Source: Splendidivirga corallicola
Lineage (GTDB): Bacteria > Bacteroidota > Bacteroidia > Cytophagales > Cyclobacteriaceae
Length of the DNA: 64,000 nucleotides
Assembly (NCBI GenBank): GCA_030442035.1
Contig: JAUJEA010000005.1
Coordinates: 62,001 to 126,000, forward strand
Reading direction: 5' to 3'
The translations under genes were made by a program, and so were the position numbers. The stretch's first letter is position 1. Each line of letters starts with the position of its first letter. Under the pieces are notes generated by a model. That model saw only the letters and a list, made by a program, of their open reading frames with translations. It ran no database searches and was not told the DNA's origin. Positions 47,142-55,488 of this stretch are shown piece by piece.

Positions 47142-48107
47142 ATGGAAGCAAAAGCACTTTGGCACATTTCTGAAATTTCATCTGACTTAAAAGAAGTTGG
47201 TCTAGCACACAATCCCAAACATTGTTTGGTAAAGAGTTTATATTCCTTAATAAGTCTTGGAACCGAAAAAACAGTAGCCAAGGGCAGAGTTCCTGCGTCC
47301 ATATTTTCTGAGATGCAGGTGCCTTTTATGCAAGGAAGTTTTGATTTCCCCCTGACTTATGGATATTCATTAATAGGAAAAGTAATAGACGGACCGAAGG
47401 AATATCTGGATAGAAATGTTCATGTATTACATCCACATCAGGACATTGTTGAGGTATCTCCTGATGATCTTTATTTTTTACCACCAGGGATAGATCTAAA
47501 AATAGCTTCGCTGGCAAGTAATATGGAAACGGCTATTAATGCCGTTTGGGATGGTAATGTGAGTATTGGAGATAAAGTATTGATTGTTGGCTTTGGCTTG
47601 ATTGGTGCACTTGTCGGTACAATTCTGAAAAATATTCCAGGATTGGATCTAACCATTGTCGAAAAAAATGATCATAGAATAGCGCTTGCCAAAGAGCTGG
47701 GATTTAGGGTTTTGGGAGAAACAGATTTATTAAGGAATGATTTTGATTTATCATTCAATGCAAGTAATAGTGAATCAGGGCTTCAACTTTGCATAGATTC
47801 GGTGGATCGAGAAGGCAGAATCATTGAATTAAGCTGGTTTGGAGATAAAAGTGTTTCCTTACGATTGGGGCATGATTTTCATAGCAAAAGAAAACAGATC
47901 ATTAGCTCACAAGTCTCACAAATTCCCGGTGACAAACAATCGAGATGGGATGTGTTGAGACGAAAGCATTTAGTTTTTGAATTGCTAAAACTGAAAGGGA
48001 TTGAATCCCTTATTACACAGGAAATTCATTTTAATAGTAGTCCGGAATTCTTTAATGAAATAAGAAATTCCACCATAAATGACTTGGGAGTTGTCATTAA
48101 ATATTAG
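47142..48107 (+). CDS. MDR-fold dehydrogenase lacking zinc ligands
   Basis: A 321-residue member of the medium-chain dehydrogenase/reductase superfamily, of the kind annotated as zinc-binding alcohol dehydrogenase (BchC-like). Visible are SLYSLISLGTEKTVAKG and PLTYGYSLIGKVI in the catalytic domain and the Rossmann fingerprint VLIVGFGLIGALVG. The usual catalytic Cys (GxCGTD) is replaced by SLGTE, and the four structural cysteines are missing; only two Cys occur in the whole protein. An NAD(P)-dependent redox step on the pathway product is likely; the substrate is unknown. It starts 3 bp after the RibD-like gene. Confidence 0.83.
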   Translation: MEAKALWHISEISSDLKEVGLAHNPKHCLVKSLYSLISLGTEKTVAKGRVPASIFSEMQVPFMQGSFDFPLTYGYSLIGKVIDGPKEYLDRNVHVLHPHQDIVEVSPDDLYFLPPGIDLKIASLASNMETAINAVWDGNVSIGDKVLIVGFGLIGALVGTILKNIPGLDLTIVEKNDHRIALAKELGFRVLGETDLLRNDFDLSFNASNSESGLQLCIDSVDREGRIIELSWFGDKSVSLRLGHDFHSKRKQIISSQVSQIPGDKQSRWDVLRRKHLVFELLKLKGIESLITQEIHFNSSPEFFNEIRNSTINDLGVVIKY

Positions 48108-48115
48108 AATTAAAG

Positions 48116-48493
48116 ATGTACACAGTCACAATAAGAGATCACATCATGATTGCACATTCGTTGAAAAACGAAGCCTTTGGACCAGCTCAGAAGATGCATG
48201 GTGCTACCTATGTGGTGGATGCCACTTTTATGAGTGAACAACTCAATGATGCCAATATCGTGATTGATATTGCCTTGGCACATAAAGTACTGAAGCATGT
48301 GCTTTCTCCACTGAATTATCAAAATCTGGATGAGCTTCCGGAGCTTAAAAATGAGCTAACCACCACTGAGTTTCTGGCTCGATATATACATCAAAAGATA
48401 AGTGAAGAGGTCAAAGTTTATTTCTCCGGTAGACTCAAAGTTAATTTAGGTGAATCACATGTTGCCTGGGCAGGTTATGAGGGTAATATTTAG
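48116..48493 (+). CDS. 6-pyruvoyl-tetrahydropterin-synthase-like protein with altered active site
   Basis: A 125-residue PTPS/QueD-fold protein. Aligned by eye, zinc ligands His14 (MIAHS) and His28 remain, but the third ligand of HGH is Ala30 (MHGATY), the catalytic Cys four residues before His28 is Ala24 (GPAQKMHG), and the LDH dyad reads L66-N67-Y68. Asp51 (NIVIDI), the TTTEFLA motif and Glu113 (GESHVA) are kept, so a pterin- or purine-like ring may still bind. Ordinary PTPS or QueD activity seems unlikely. It sits 8 bp after the MDR gene and 9 bp before the glycosyltransferase. Confidence 0.85.
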   Translation: MYTVTIRDHIMIAHSLKNEAFGPAQKMHGATYVVDATFMSEQLNDANIVIDIALAHKVLKHVLSPLNYQNLDELPELKNELTTTEFLARYIHQKISEEVKVYFSGRLKVNLGESHVAWAGYEGNI

Positions 48494-48502
48494 ATCTGTA
48501 TT

Positions 48503-49522
48503 TTGAAAAAGGAATTGGTCATACTTACCGATAATTTCGGTTTGAATTTCTCCGGAGGAGCAATTGCCACATGCCGTATTTTTGAACCGATCCAGGAGGA
48601 ATTTTCAGGCATTACGGTAATTGCCAAAAGGATCGGTAAACATCCTTTTCGGAACCTGGCATTTCTACCGTATAAAAACTTACTTCAAGCACTCAAACAA
48701 ATTAAAAAGAAACGCAAAGACAATGTTGTCTTCTATGGTGATTTTTATATGACCTACTTTTTCATTCTTGCCAGAGTGCCGTTTTATTTTACTTATCATG
48801 ATAATTGGCCCGAACAAGGGCGTTTGGATCAAAAAAATTTTTTGAACTCTTTATTTTATATTCCAATTTATAGATGGATCATAAAAAAGGCGCTTTGGGT
48901 TTTTAGTGTTTCGAACTTTAAACTTAGGTTCATTTCAAAGATCACAAATCGAACCAACATCATCAGAAACGGCATTAATTCCGGTATTTCAAAATCCGTT
49001 TATATTCCACCTTCAACAACATCACCACTGCGGATCATTATGGCTGGTAATGTTGATGATCGAAAGTTCGGTCTTGCCAAAGCGCTTTTTCAAATTATTG
49101 AGAAAAAAGGATTCAGTGAAAAAATAACCATTGACATATATGGCAATATTACCGATGAAGCATTGGCTAAGCAGCTAAGTATTTTTCCTTTTGTGTCTTT
49201 GAGAGGATTTTATGATCATATAAATTTTGAGCCCTATGATCTTTTTCTAAGTACTTCAAAAATTGAGAATCTCTCTATTTCAATTTGTGAGGCCCTACTC
49301 AATTATACCCCTGTGATCGCCTTTGATGTTGGCGGTCTGAATGAAGTAATATCCCACCAAAAGAATGGTGTACTTGTTCCGTATGCCAACCTAGACAAAA
49401 TGTTCGACTGGATCATACTCATTCAAAGCAAACAAATTCGATTTGATTTTACCGGTCAGGATCTCACTGAATTTGATTGGAATATTGCTGCAAAAAAATA
49501 TCAGGCAATTCTAATTGCCTAG
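48503..49522 (+). CDS. GT4-type glycosyltransferase
   Basis: A 339-residue GT-B glycosyltransferase with TTG start 9 bp after the PTPS-like gene. N-domain: ILTDNFGLNFSGGAIATCRIF (glycine-rich acceptor loop); C-domain: PLRIIMAGNVDDRKFG and the nucleotide-sugar motif ENLSISICEALLNYTPVIAFDVGGLNEVI with the E-x7-E pattern and LVPYANLD. It has no signal peptide. Its close packing with the GTP-derived genes suggests it glycosylates their product, or transfers it to a sugar. Confidence 0.87.
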   Translation: MKKELVILTDNFGLNFSGGAIATCRIFEPIQEEFSGITVIAKRIGKHPFRNLAFLPYKNLLQALKQIKKKRKDNVVFYGDFYMTYFFILARVPFYFTYHDNWPEQGRLDQKNFLNSLFYIPIYRWIIKKALWVFSVSNFKLRFISKITNRTNIIRNGINSGISKSVYIPPSTTSPLRIIMAGNVDDRKFGLAKALFQIIEKKGFSEKITIDIYGNITDEALAKQLSIFPFVSLRGFYDHINFEPYDLFLSTSKIENLSISICEALLNYTPVIAFDVGGLNEVISHQKNGVLVPYANLDKMFDWIILIQSKQIRFDFTGQDLTEFDWNIAAKKYQAILIA

Positions 49523-49580
49523 CTAAATACGCCTCGTATATGAACAAAAATCATATTCAATAAACATTGAAACATCAACG

Positions 49581-50957
49581 TTGAAAACGGTCCTGAAAAA
49601 TACAATATTCTTCCTAAGCATATTTCTTATTTACACGATATTGATCAATATTCTGGCCTATATTGTATCAAGTGATGGAACATTGAACAGCAAACTCTTC
49701 AGAACGGTTGACTTATTGCTTTTTTCACTCATAGGTTTATTATGGTTTCTCTCGTTGTCTTATAAACGTACCTGGAGCTTCAAACAAAGAAAAGTGAGAT
49801 GGTTTTTGATTCCAGGTGCTTTAATGGTCATAGCCGTGTTCATCTCATTGAGAGTGTTACATCACCAGGTCAATAATCTTTATCATCATATCAAGGAGCC
49901 GGTAAGGACGGTGGAAGGTGATATATTTACGAAAAATCCAAAGTTAGGCCAGGCCGCACGAATGAATGCCAGCGGTTTTCATTCTTATTTCCAAAATCAG
50001 GACACTTTAAAAAGAGTATCGATTTTTACGAACGAAGAGGGTTTCCGTATTCCGGAAAACTATTCTTATTCCCATGGCAATGATTCTTTAATGATTTTTT
50101 TGGGATGTTCTTATACCTGGGGGGATTATTGTAAAGCAGAAGAAACCTACCCCTTTCTGGTTGCGGAATCACTCGGTTATAATTGCCTCAATGCGGGCCA
50201 AAGTGCCTACGGGTTGTCCCAAATGCTCCCGTTAGCTGAAAAATTAATCAGACAAAAAAGACCAAAATATCTTTTTGTTCAATATTCTTCCTGGCTTGCT
50301 GATAGAGCTAAAAGTAAATACGCTCATATTTCGCACGGAGCCAGGCCTTATCCATATTTTGTTAAAAAGGATACAGGCATTCATTGGCATCCTCCCTTAT
50401 TCCAAACCAAAATTTATGATCTGCCATTTCAAAAGTATAGAGGTTCCGAACCTACTCTACCGGACCGAATCAAGTTCCATATAGAAATAGGCTTGCAAGG
50501 AATTTACTTAGATAAATTAAAAAGAAAACTCTATTCTCTTGCAATACTTTTAAGACTTAAGCCGGAGTCACATCATAATAATCAGGAAATTGAGAGACAT
50601 GTTTATTCCCGTATTCATAGACTATGTCAGGACTATGGAACACAAATGGTAGTGGTCCATGTGGGTGCCAGGGGCTGGAAGTCCATGACTAGATCCTTAT
50701 TCCAACAAACCGTTCCTGAAAATATCTATAACAACTTAATATTTATTGATACCGATTCGGTTTTGATGAGTTCTATAAAGTCCATAAAAGATTACCGAAG
50801 AAAATACGCGCATTGGGCACTCGTAAATGGCGATTCTGTGAACATTGATCTGCATCCTAATGAACAAGCTCATGAGATAATAGCTAAAACAATTATGCAA
50901 CAACTAAAAACCGGCGGAAGTGAAAATCTCAATAAACAGCAACAAGTGAAGAATTGA
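49581..50957 (+). CDS. Membrane protein with SGNH-hydrolase-like domain
   Basis: 458 residues from a TTG start. Three N-terminal membrane helices (about 6-26, 38-57, 70-90) precede a soluble SGNH-like domain (about 150-440): block I as FLGCSYTWGD, a glycine/asparagine block NAGQSAYGLSQM, and the C-terminal catalytic pattern IDLHPNEQAHEI (DxH). The catalytic domain is probably periplasmic. Such proteins often add or remove acyl groups on glycans or lipids. It follows the glycosyltransferase by 58 bp and may be the last gene of the cluster. Confidence 0.75.
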   Translation: MKTVLKNTIFFLSIFLIYTILINILAYIVSSDGTLNSKLFRTVDLLLFSLIGLLWFLSLSYKRTWSFKQRKVRWFLIPGALMVIAVFISLRVLHHQVNNLYHHIKEPVRTVEGDIFTKNPKLGQAARMNASGFHSYFQNQDTLKRVSIFTNEEGFRIPENYSYSHGNDSLMIFLGCSYTWGDYCKAEETYPFLVAESLGYNCLNAGQSAYGLSQMLPLAEKLIRQKRPKYLFVQYSSWLADRAKSKYAHISHGARPYPYFVKKDTGIHWHPPLFQTKIYDLPFQKYRGSEPTLPDRIKFHIEIGLQGIYLDKLKRKLYSLAILLRLKPESHHNNQEIERHVYSRIHRLCQDYGTQMVVVHVGARGWKSMTRSLFQQTVPENIYNNLIFIDTDSVLMSSIKSIKDYRRKYAHWALVNGDSVNIDLHPNEQAHEIIAKTIMQQLKTGGSENLNKQQQVKN

Positions 50958-51011
50958 ACTCGTTTGATGCCATTATAATAAAACCATAGTTAATCGTAAA
51001 AAGACAGCATT

Positions 51012-51521
51012 ATGAGAATATTTAGGATTTCCTCCTTCATCTTTTTTTTATCTCTGATTTATATACTTTCATCCTGTAAACAGAGCCCCCGAAAAAATGC
51101 CATAGGAACCATTGATGGCGTTGAGGTGACTATAGATTACGGATCACCTTCGGTGAAAGGAAGAGAAATCTGGGGTGGTTTGGAACCATACGGAAAGGTA
51201 TGGAGGGCCGGAGCCAATGAAGCTACAACAATCGAGTTTAGCGGAAATGTTATCATTGATAGTGAATCCATACCGGCAGGTAAGTATGCTTTTTTTATCG
51301 TTCCGAATGAAAATGCGAATTGGGAAATCATATTCAATAAAACATGGGATCAATGGGGCGCATACGATTATGATCAATCCCAGGATCAGCTAAGGTTAAA
51401 CATTGAGCCGGATTGGTCAAATGATATACAAGAGGAGTTGATATATGAAATAAATGAAAATACGATACACTTTGCCTGGGAAAAAGTAAGAATTGATATT
51501 CCAGTATCAGTCTCTCAATAA
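51012..51521 (+). CDS. DUF2911-family lipoprotein
   Basis: A 169-residue protein with lipoprotein signal ending LIYILSSC (Cys22). The mature domain is DUF2911: VTIDYGSPSVKGREIWGGLEPYGKVWRAGANEATTIEF, IPAGKYAFFIVPN and WEIIFNKTWDQWGAYDY. The family is common in Bacteroidota; function is unknown, probably periplasmic. It starts 54 bp after the SGNH gene and could be independent. Confidence 0.88.
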   Translation: MRIFRISSFIFFLSLIYILSSCKQSPRKNAIGTIDGVEVTIDYGSPSVKGREIWGGLEPYGKVWRAGANEATTIEFSGNVIIDSESIPAGKYAFFIVPNENANWEIIFNKTWDQWGAYDYDQSQDQLRLNIEPDWSNDIQEELIYEINENTIHFAWEKVRIDIPVSVSQ

Positions 51522-51626
51522 TCTGTACTGATTCAAATCCACTGGAAAACCATGATGGAGGTAATATGAAACAAGCAAAGCTCTACATCCGGATTTTATT
51601 CTGATCTAAATTAAAACTGCTCAAAA

Positions 51627-52499
51627 ATGCAAGCAACTAGTCCGTCAAAAGATCTATCTGAAAAGGTAAAAACCTATTATGATAATAATACACCAATTTT
51701 TATTAAGGTAGGCCGAAGTAAGGAGTCCAAGAACATCCACAGAGCGGTTTGGGGAACGGGTGTAAGAACCAGTGAGGAAGCAATGACCTTCACCAATAAA
51801 TTGATCCTGGATGAGATATTATCGTACCAGCCACAAAATGAAGTGAAGATACTGGATCTTGGCTGCGGTGTGGGCGCACCTTTATTTTACCTTGCTGAAA
51901 GATATCCAAATGAAGCCACTTTCACAGGAGTAAGCATCAGTGAAGTTCAGATCAATATTGCGAACGAATTAAAAAGTAAAGTTGAAAATGGCAAAAATTG
52001 TTCCTTCATAGAAGCCGATTTCCATAAGCTGCCAGAACTCCCTGCCCAGGACCTCATCTATATGATCGAAGCATTTATACATTCCAATGATCCGGGGGCA
52101 TTATTAAGTCAGGTCAGTAAGAACTTAAAATCCGGAGGAAAATTCATCATATGCGATGATACGCTGTCAAATAGCAAATCTGGTTTGAGTGAGAAAAGGG
52201 AGAAGAAAATATTGAATGATTACATTGAAAACTGGCAGGTAGGAAGCCTTTACACCGACGACCAAATCACCAATATGGCCAGTGATCATAATCTTAAACT
52301 TATCAGCAATCAGAACTTGACCCCAAACCTGAACCTTTGGACCGCAAGAGACAAATTTGCTCATGCCTCCTTGTTCATCTATAATTTACTTCCATTTACA
52401 TCAACTTACTGGGAAAGCATCAAAGGAGGTGATGCACTTCAAATCGGATTATTGAAAGGGCTTTTCGAATATAGGTTTATGGTATTTGAGAAAATGTAG
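51627..52499 (+). CDS. Class I SAM-dependent methyltransferase
   Basis: A 290-residue soluble protein with motif I LDLGCGVGAPLFYLAERYP, acidic motif II region FTGVSISEVQI, and FIEADFHKLPELPAQDLIYMIEAF. The N-terminal KVKTYYDNNTPIF and the C-terminal lid resemble small-molecule C- or O-methyltransferases of the gamma-tocopherol/sterol group. The substrate is unknown. It is 105 bp from the DUF2911 gene on the same strand. A role with the upstream pathway is possible but not supported by spacing. Confidence 0.87.
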   Translation: MQATSPSKDLSEKVKTYYDNNTPIFIKVGRSKESKNIHRAVWGTGVRTSEEAMTFTNKLILDEILSYQPQNEVKILDLGCGVGAPLFYLAERYPNEATFTGVSISEVQINIANELKSKVENGKNCSFIEADFHKLPELPAQDLIYMIEAFIHSNDPGALLSQVSKNLKSGGKFIICDDTLSNSKSGLSEKREKKILNDYIENWQVGSLYTDDQITNMASDHNLKLISNQNLTPNLNLWTARDKFAHASLFIYNLLPFTSTYWESIKGGDALQIGLLKGLFEYRFMVFEKM

Positions 52500-52750
52500 G
52501 TTCTTTTTTAATAAATGGATTAATCAATAAGTACTAATGAACCATTCTTATTCCTGATATCACATCTTTCCTTGGGAAAGATCTAGGATTAACTCACCCT
52601 CACTCCAGCTATACCCCTGATAATGAGATTTCTTTAAAAGAAATAGCAAAAATTTTTCAAAGTTTTTGCAGGGTGACAAGTTATGTCACTTTCAAAAAAT
52701 AACTTACACATCAAATATTTTTTTCAACCAAAATTAAACACTAGACCAAA

Positions 52751-53485
52751 ATGAAAAGATTATCACTCTTAGTAATTGTATTACTTGTACTAGGTGCAGT
52801 AAATTACAGTAAAGCACAATTTGTGGCCGGTGCCAATTCAGACCAAACGTACACAAATAAAAAGGTGGGCATAGGAACAAATAATCCACAAAGCAAATTA
52901 CACGTCCAAGGAACCACTTCTGATAGTCAGATTATGGCTCAATTTGACAAAATTGGAAGTGGAGCACAAAATCCCTCAATTCAATTGGCTTCAAATGGCA
53001 CTGTGGGCTTAAAGATTGGCCATGAGAATTATTTCAAAAGTATATATTTCAATAACAGCTACGGTAGCGCAGATAAAATGAGTTTCAAACTGAGGTCTCA
53101 AACTAAAATGACCATTTTGAACAATGGAAATGTTGGTATAGGTTCAACAAATCCCGACTCAAAGCTAACTGTAAATGGCAAAATCAAATCTGAGGAGGTA
53201 CACGTCATAGTAGATGTTCCTGCAGATTACGTTTTTGATGAGAGCTATAATCTAAAAGATTTAAAAGAAGTAGAACGGTACATAAAATCACATAAACACT
53301 TACCTGATATTCCCTCTGCTAATGAATTAAAGGAAAAGGGATGGAAAGTAGGAGAAATGAGTAACCTGCTATTGCAAAAAGTAGAAGAACTTACCCTGTA
53401 CATGATCGAATTAAAGAAGGAGAACGAGGATCTCAGAAAAAAAATTGAAGCACTTGAGATTAAAAATTCAGTCAATGGCAATTAA
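52751..53485 (+). CDS. Secreted tail-fibre-like protein with C-terminal coiled coil
   Basis: 244 residues. It has a signal peptide (about 1-22, ending SKAQ), then two copies of the pattern VGIGTNNPQSKLHVQG / VGIGSTNPDSKLTVNG at about 37-52 and 133-148, typical of Bacteroidota tail-fibre-domain-like secreted proteins. Next comes a conserved segment with VERYIKSHKHLPDIPSANE and a terminal coiled coil (about 205-240). Trimeric fibres are expected. It lies 12 bp before a T9SS cargo gene. Upstream, a perfect inverted repeat GTGACA-N5-TGTCAC sits at 52673-52689 in the 250-bp gap. Confidence 0.83.
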   Translation: MKRLSLLVIVLLVLGAVNYSKAQFVAGANSDQTYTNKKVGIGTNNPQSKLHVQGTTSDSQIMAQFDKIGSGAQNPSIQLASNGTVGLKIGHENYFKSIYFNNSYGSADKMSFKLRSQTKMTILNNGNVGIGSTNPDSKLTVNGKIKSEEVHVIVDVPADYVFDESYNLKDLKEVERYIKSHKHLPDIPSANELKEKGWKVGEMSNLLLQKVEELTLYMIELKKENEDLRKKIEALEIKNSVNGN

Positions 53486-53497
53486 TGTTCTTCCAAA

Positions 53498-54766
53498 ATG
53501 AAAAATCATATAATAAACTATTTCACCTTTATTATGTTGTTAGGTGGAATGATATCTGGGAACATGTTGTTTGCTCAACAATCGATAAACAACATAGTTA
53601 TAGGAGGTCATTTTCAACAATGGAATGGATGTGGGAATAACAGCACAGCAATTGCATGTGCCTCCCCTTGGAAACCGTCACATGGATTCCCTTATGTTTA
53701 TCCGTTTTCGCCTACGCAAGTACCATGTCTCCCTTTGACAAGTGGGCCTGCTGCAGTTCCGGCACCATGTTTCGAAAGGTGGGCAATGTTATGGCCGGAT
53801 CATGGAGGAAATGGAAATAGCGTAGGTTTTTTCCAGTATATTGCTTTCAAAAAAGGAGTATCATACAAGTTAAAGTTCAGAGCCATGTATCCCTGGTCAA
53901 GCAACGAAAATACTCCTTCTCATTTTTCCATTGCTATTGCTAATAATGTGCCGGAATGTACCGATTGTGGAACAACCAGTGGTACAACGGTAAAGCCCTC
54001 TATTTCTGAGTTACAAGTTATTTTGGACGAAACCTTTGATGAAGTTAATGAGGTATGGAAAGACTTTGAAATAACCTTTATACCGGATAGAGACTATGAA
54101 CAGCTATGGCTGTATAGTGATGAAATAACACAACAAACTACTCTTAAGGAAACAGTGGCACTCGATGATATTGAAATCGTCTTAAACTGTGTAAATAACA
54201 AATATCATCAAAACACAAGTGATTTGCCTCTTTTAACTAAAGCAAGTGATTTCATCACAGCTGGAAGCAATGTGGGACCTAATCCGGTCAGTGGAGATGT
54301 GACGGTTGAAAGTGGACAAGATGTGATATTTGAGGCAAACAATGATATTTTCTTAAAACCAGGATTCAGAGCTAAGAATGGAGGTATTTTTCATGCTTTG
54401 ACAATAGATTGCAGCAATACAACTAGTCCTCTAAACATTGTTAATACAGGAAGTTCCGGCCCTACAGCCTTTACTCTAAGCCCTGATCATGCCAAGCAAG
54501 AAGATATCATCTATCCGATTGAAGCATTTCCAAACCCAACAAATAGCTTAACAACTTTCAAATATTCAATAACAAATCAAGGAAATGTCAAACTTTATTT
54601 GATGAATACAACTGGAAAAAAAATATATTTAGTCAATGAAGCTCATCATAACACCGGAAGGCATCAAGTCGAGTTCGATATGAATCGACTGAAGTCAGGC
54701 CTTTATATTTATACTCTTGAAAGTCCTGATGGAAGATTTACTAAAAAAATCATTGTAGGAAAATGA
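53498..54766 (+). CDS. Type IX secretion cargo with C-terminal sorting domain
   Basis: 422 residues. A signal peptide ends near LFAQQ; residues about 30-235 form a cysteine-containing carbohydrate-binding-like domain (FQQWNGCGNN, FERWAMLWPDHGGNGNS); about 260-310 carry VESGQDVIFEANNDIFLKPGF, a short beta repeat frequent in secreted Bacteroidota proteins; the last ~75 residues are a type A T9SS sorting domain (FPNPTNSLTTFKYSI ... GLYIYTLESPDG ... KKIIVGK). The sorting domain is expected to be cleaved at the cell surface. Ligand unknown. It lies 12 bp after the fibre-like gene, so the two are coexpressed. Confidence 0.88.
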   Translation: MKNHIINYFTFIMLLGGMISGNMLFAQQSINNIVIGGHFQQWNGCGNNSTAIACASPWKPSHGFPYVYPFSPTQVPCLPLTSGPAAVPAPCFERWAMLWPDHGGNGNSVGFFQYIAFKKGVSYKLKFRAMYPWSSNENTPSHFSIAIANNVPECTDCGTTSGTTVKPSISELQVILDETFDEVNEVWKDFEITFIPDRDYEQLWLYSDEITQQTTLKETVALDDIEIVLNCVNNKYHQNTSDLPLLTKASDFITAGSNVGPNPVSGDVTVESGQDVIFEANNDIFLKPGFRAKNGGIFHALTIDCSNTTSPLNIVNTGSSGPTAFTLSPDHAKQEDIIYPIEAFPNPTNSLTTFKYSITNQGNVKLYLMNTTGKKIYLVNEAHHNTGRHQVEFDMNRLKSGLYIYTLESPDGRFTKKIIVGK

Positions 54767-54785
54767 ATATATTTTAAATTATTTA

Positions 54786-54815
54786 AAAGAGGGGCAAACT
54801 AACTTGCTCCTCTTT
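54786..54815. terminator. Bidirectional terminator between convergent operons
   Basis: A 12-bp stem with one G-U pair (AAAGAGGGGCAA at 54786-54797 with TTGCTCCTCTTT at 54804-54815) and a 6-base loop, flanked by A- and T-rich sequence, lies between the T9SS cargo stop (54766) and the phosphatidyltransferase stop (54799), overlapping the latter. Confidence 0.75.
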
Positions 54816-55488
54816 CAAACTGAAAAACAAAAGAACGACCGAAAGAAGCAGTAACGAGTATAGTCCCAATAATCAGGATCGGTAAATAATAGGCTTCGGG
54901 AAGCAAAAATGGACAGATCAGAGCTCCCATGATGATCACTGCAATTGTTTTTCTGAGATAGGAGACTGGCTCCGGTTTTGTTCCTCTCCACAGAATATAG
55001 CAAACCAATACAAAAATATATCTCAGCAGTCCTGCCCATAATATCCATATACCGGCATATCCGTTTTCATAAACTATCAGAGACAATAACATTACAAAAA
55101 AAGCATCTGTTTCGCCATCGAGGATTCCCCCGAATTCACTGGATGTTTTGAACCTGCGAGCCAGATAACCATCCAATCCATCCATCAAAAAAATTGCTAT
55201 GACTATTATACCAAGTGTTGAAGTATCAATGAATGTATGAAAGGATCCGACAAGCAATAGCACAAGCAATCGGAAAATTGTAACCCAATTGGCCGGACCA
55301 CCAAAGGGTTTCAATTTTTCAAAAACTTCTTTATTGCTGATTATGAATAAAATATAGGAAAATGCAGCTAACAGACATAACGGGAGAACTGAGTCAATTA
55401 TGAAATAACTTACTACACCAATTAAAACCAATATGGAATGAGTAATGTCCCAGGTCTTCCATTTTACAGGTATATCTTTATTTTGCAT
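54799..55488 (-). CDS. CDP-alcohol phosphatidyltransferase family protein
   Basis: A 229-residue membrane enzyme with about six helices. The CDP-alcohol signature is complete: DGLDGYLARR, then after a short spacer GGILDGETD, giving the D-x2-DG-x2-AR-x8-G-x3-D-x3-D pattern. It transfers a CDP-activated phosphoalcohol to another alcohol, as in phospholipid head-group synthesis. The identity of either alcohol is not evident. Its start overlaps the sulfatase-like gene by 11 bases, so translation is coupled. Confidence 0.9.
   Translation of the reverse strand: MQNKDIPVKWKTWDITHSILVLIGVVSYFIIDSVLPLCLLAAFSYILFIISNKEVFEKLKPFGGPANWVTIFRLLVLLLVGSFHTFIDTSTLGIIVIAIFLMDGLDGYLARRFKTSSEFGGILDGETDAFFVMLLSLIVYENGYAGIWILWAGLLRYIFVLVCYILWRGTKPEPVSYLRKTIAVIIMGALICPFLLPEAYYLPILIIGTILVTASFGRSFVFQFERGAS

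Noticed and set aside
45521-48493. Ordinary riboflavin or queuosine biosynthesis operon
   Set aside because: RibB, RibE, RibH, QueC and QueE are absent, the RibD deaminase is missing and the PTPS-like protein has lost key residues.
52673-52689. GTGACA-N5-TGTCAC as a possible Crp/Fnr site
   Set aside because: The half-sites are palindromic but their spacing does not fit the TGTGA-N6-TCACA arrangement; kept only as a note with the downstream gene.
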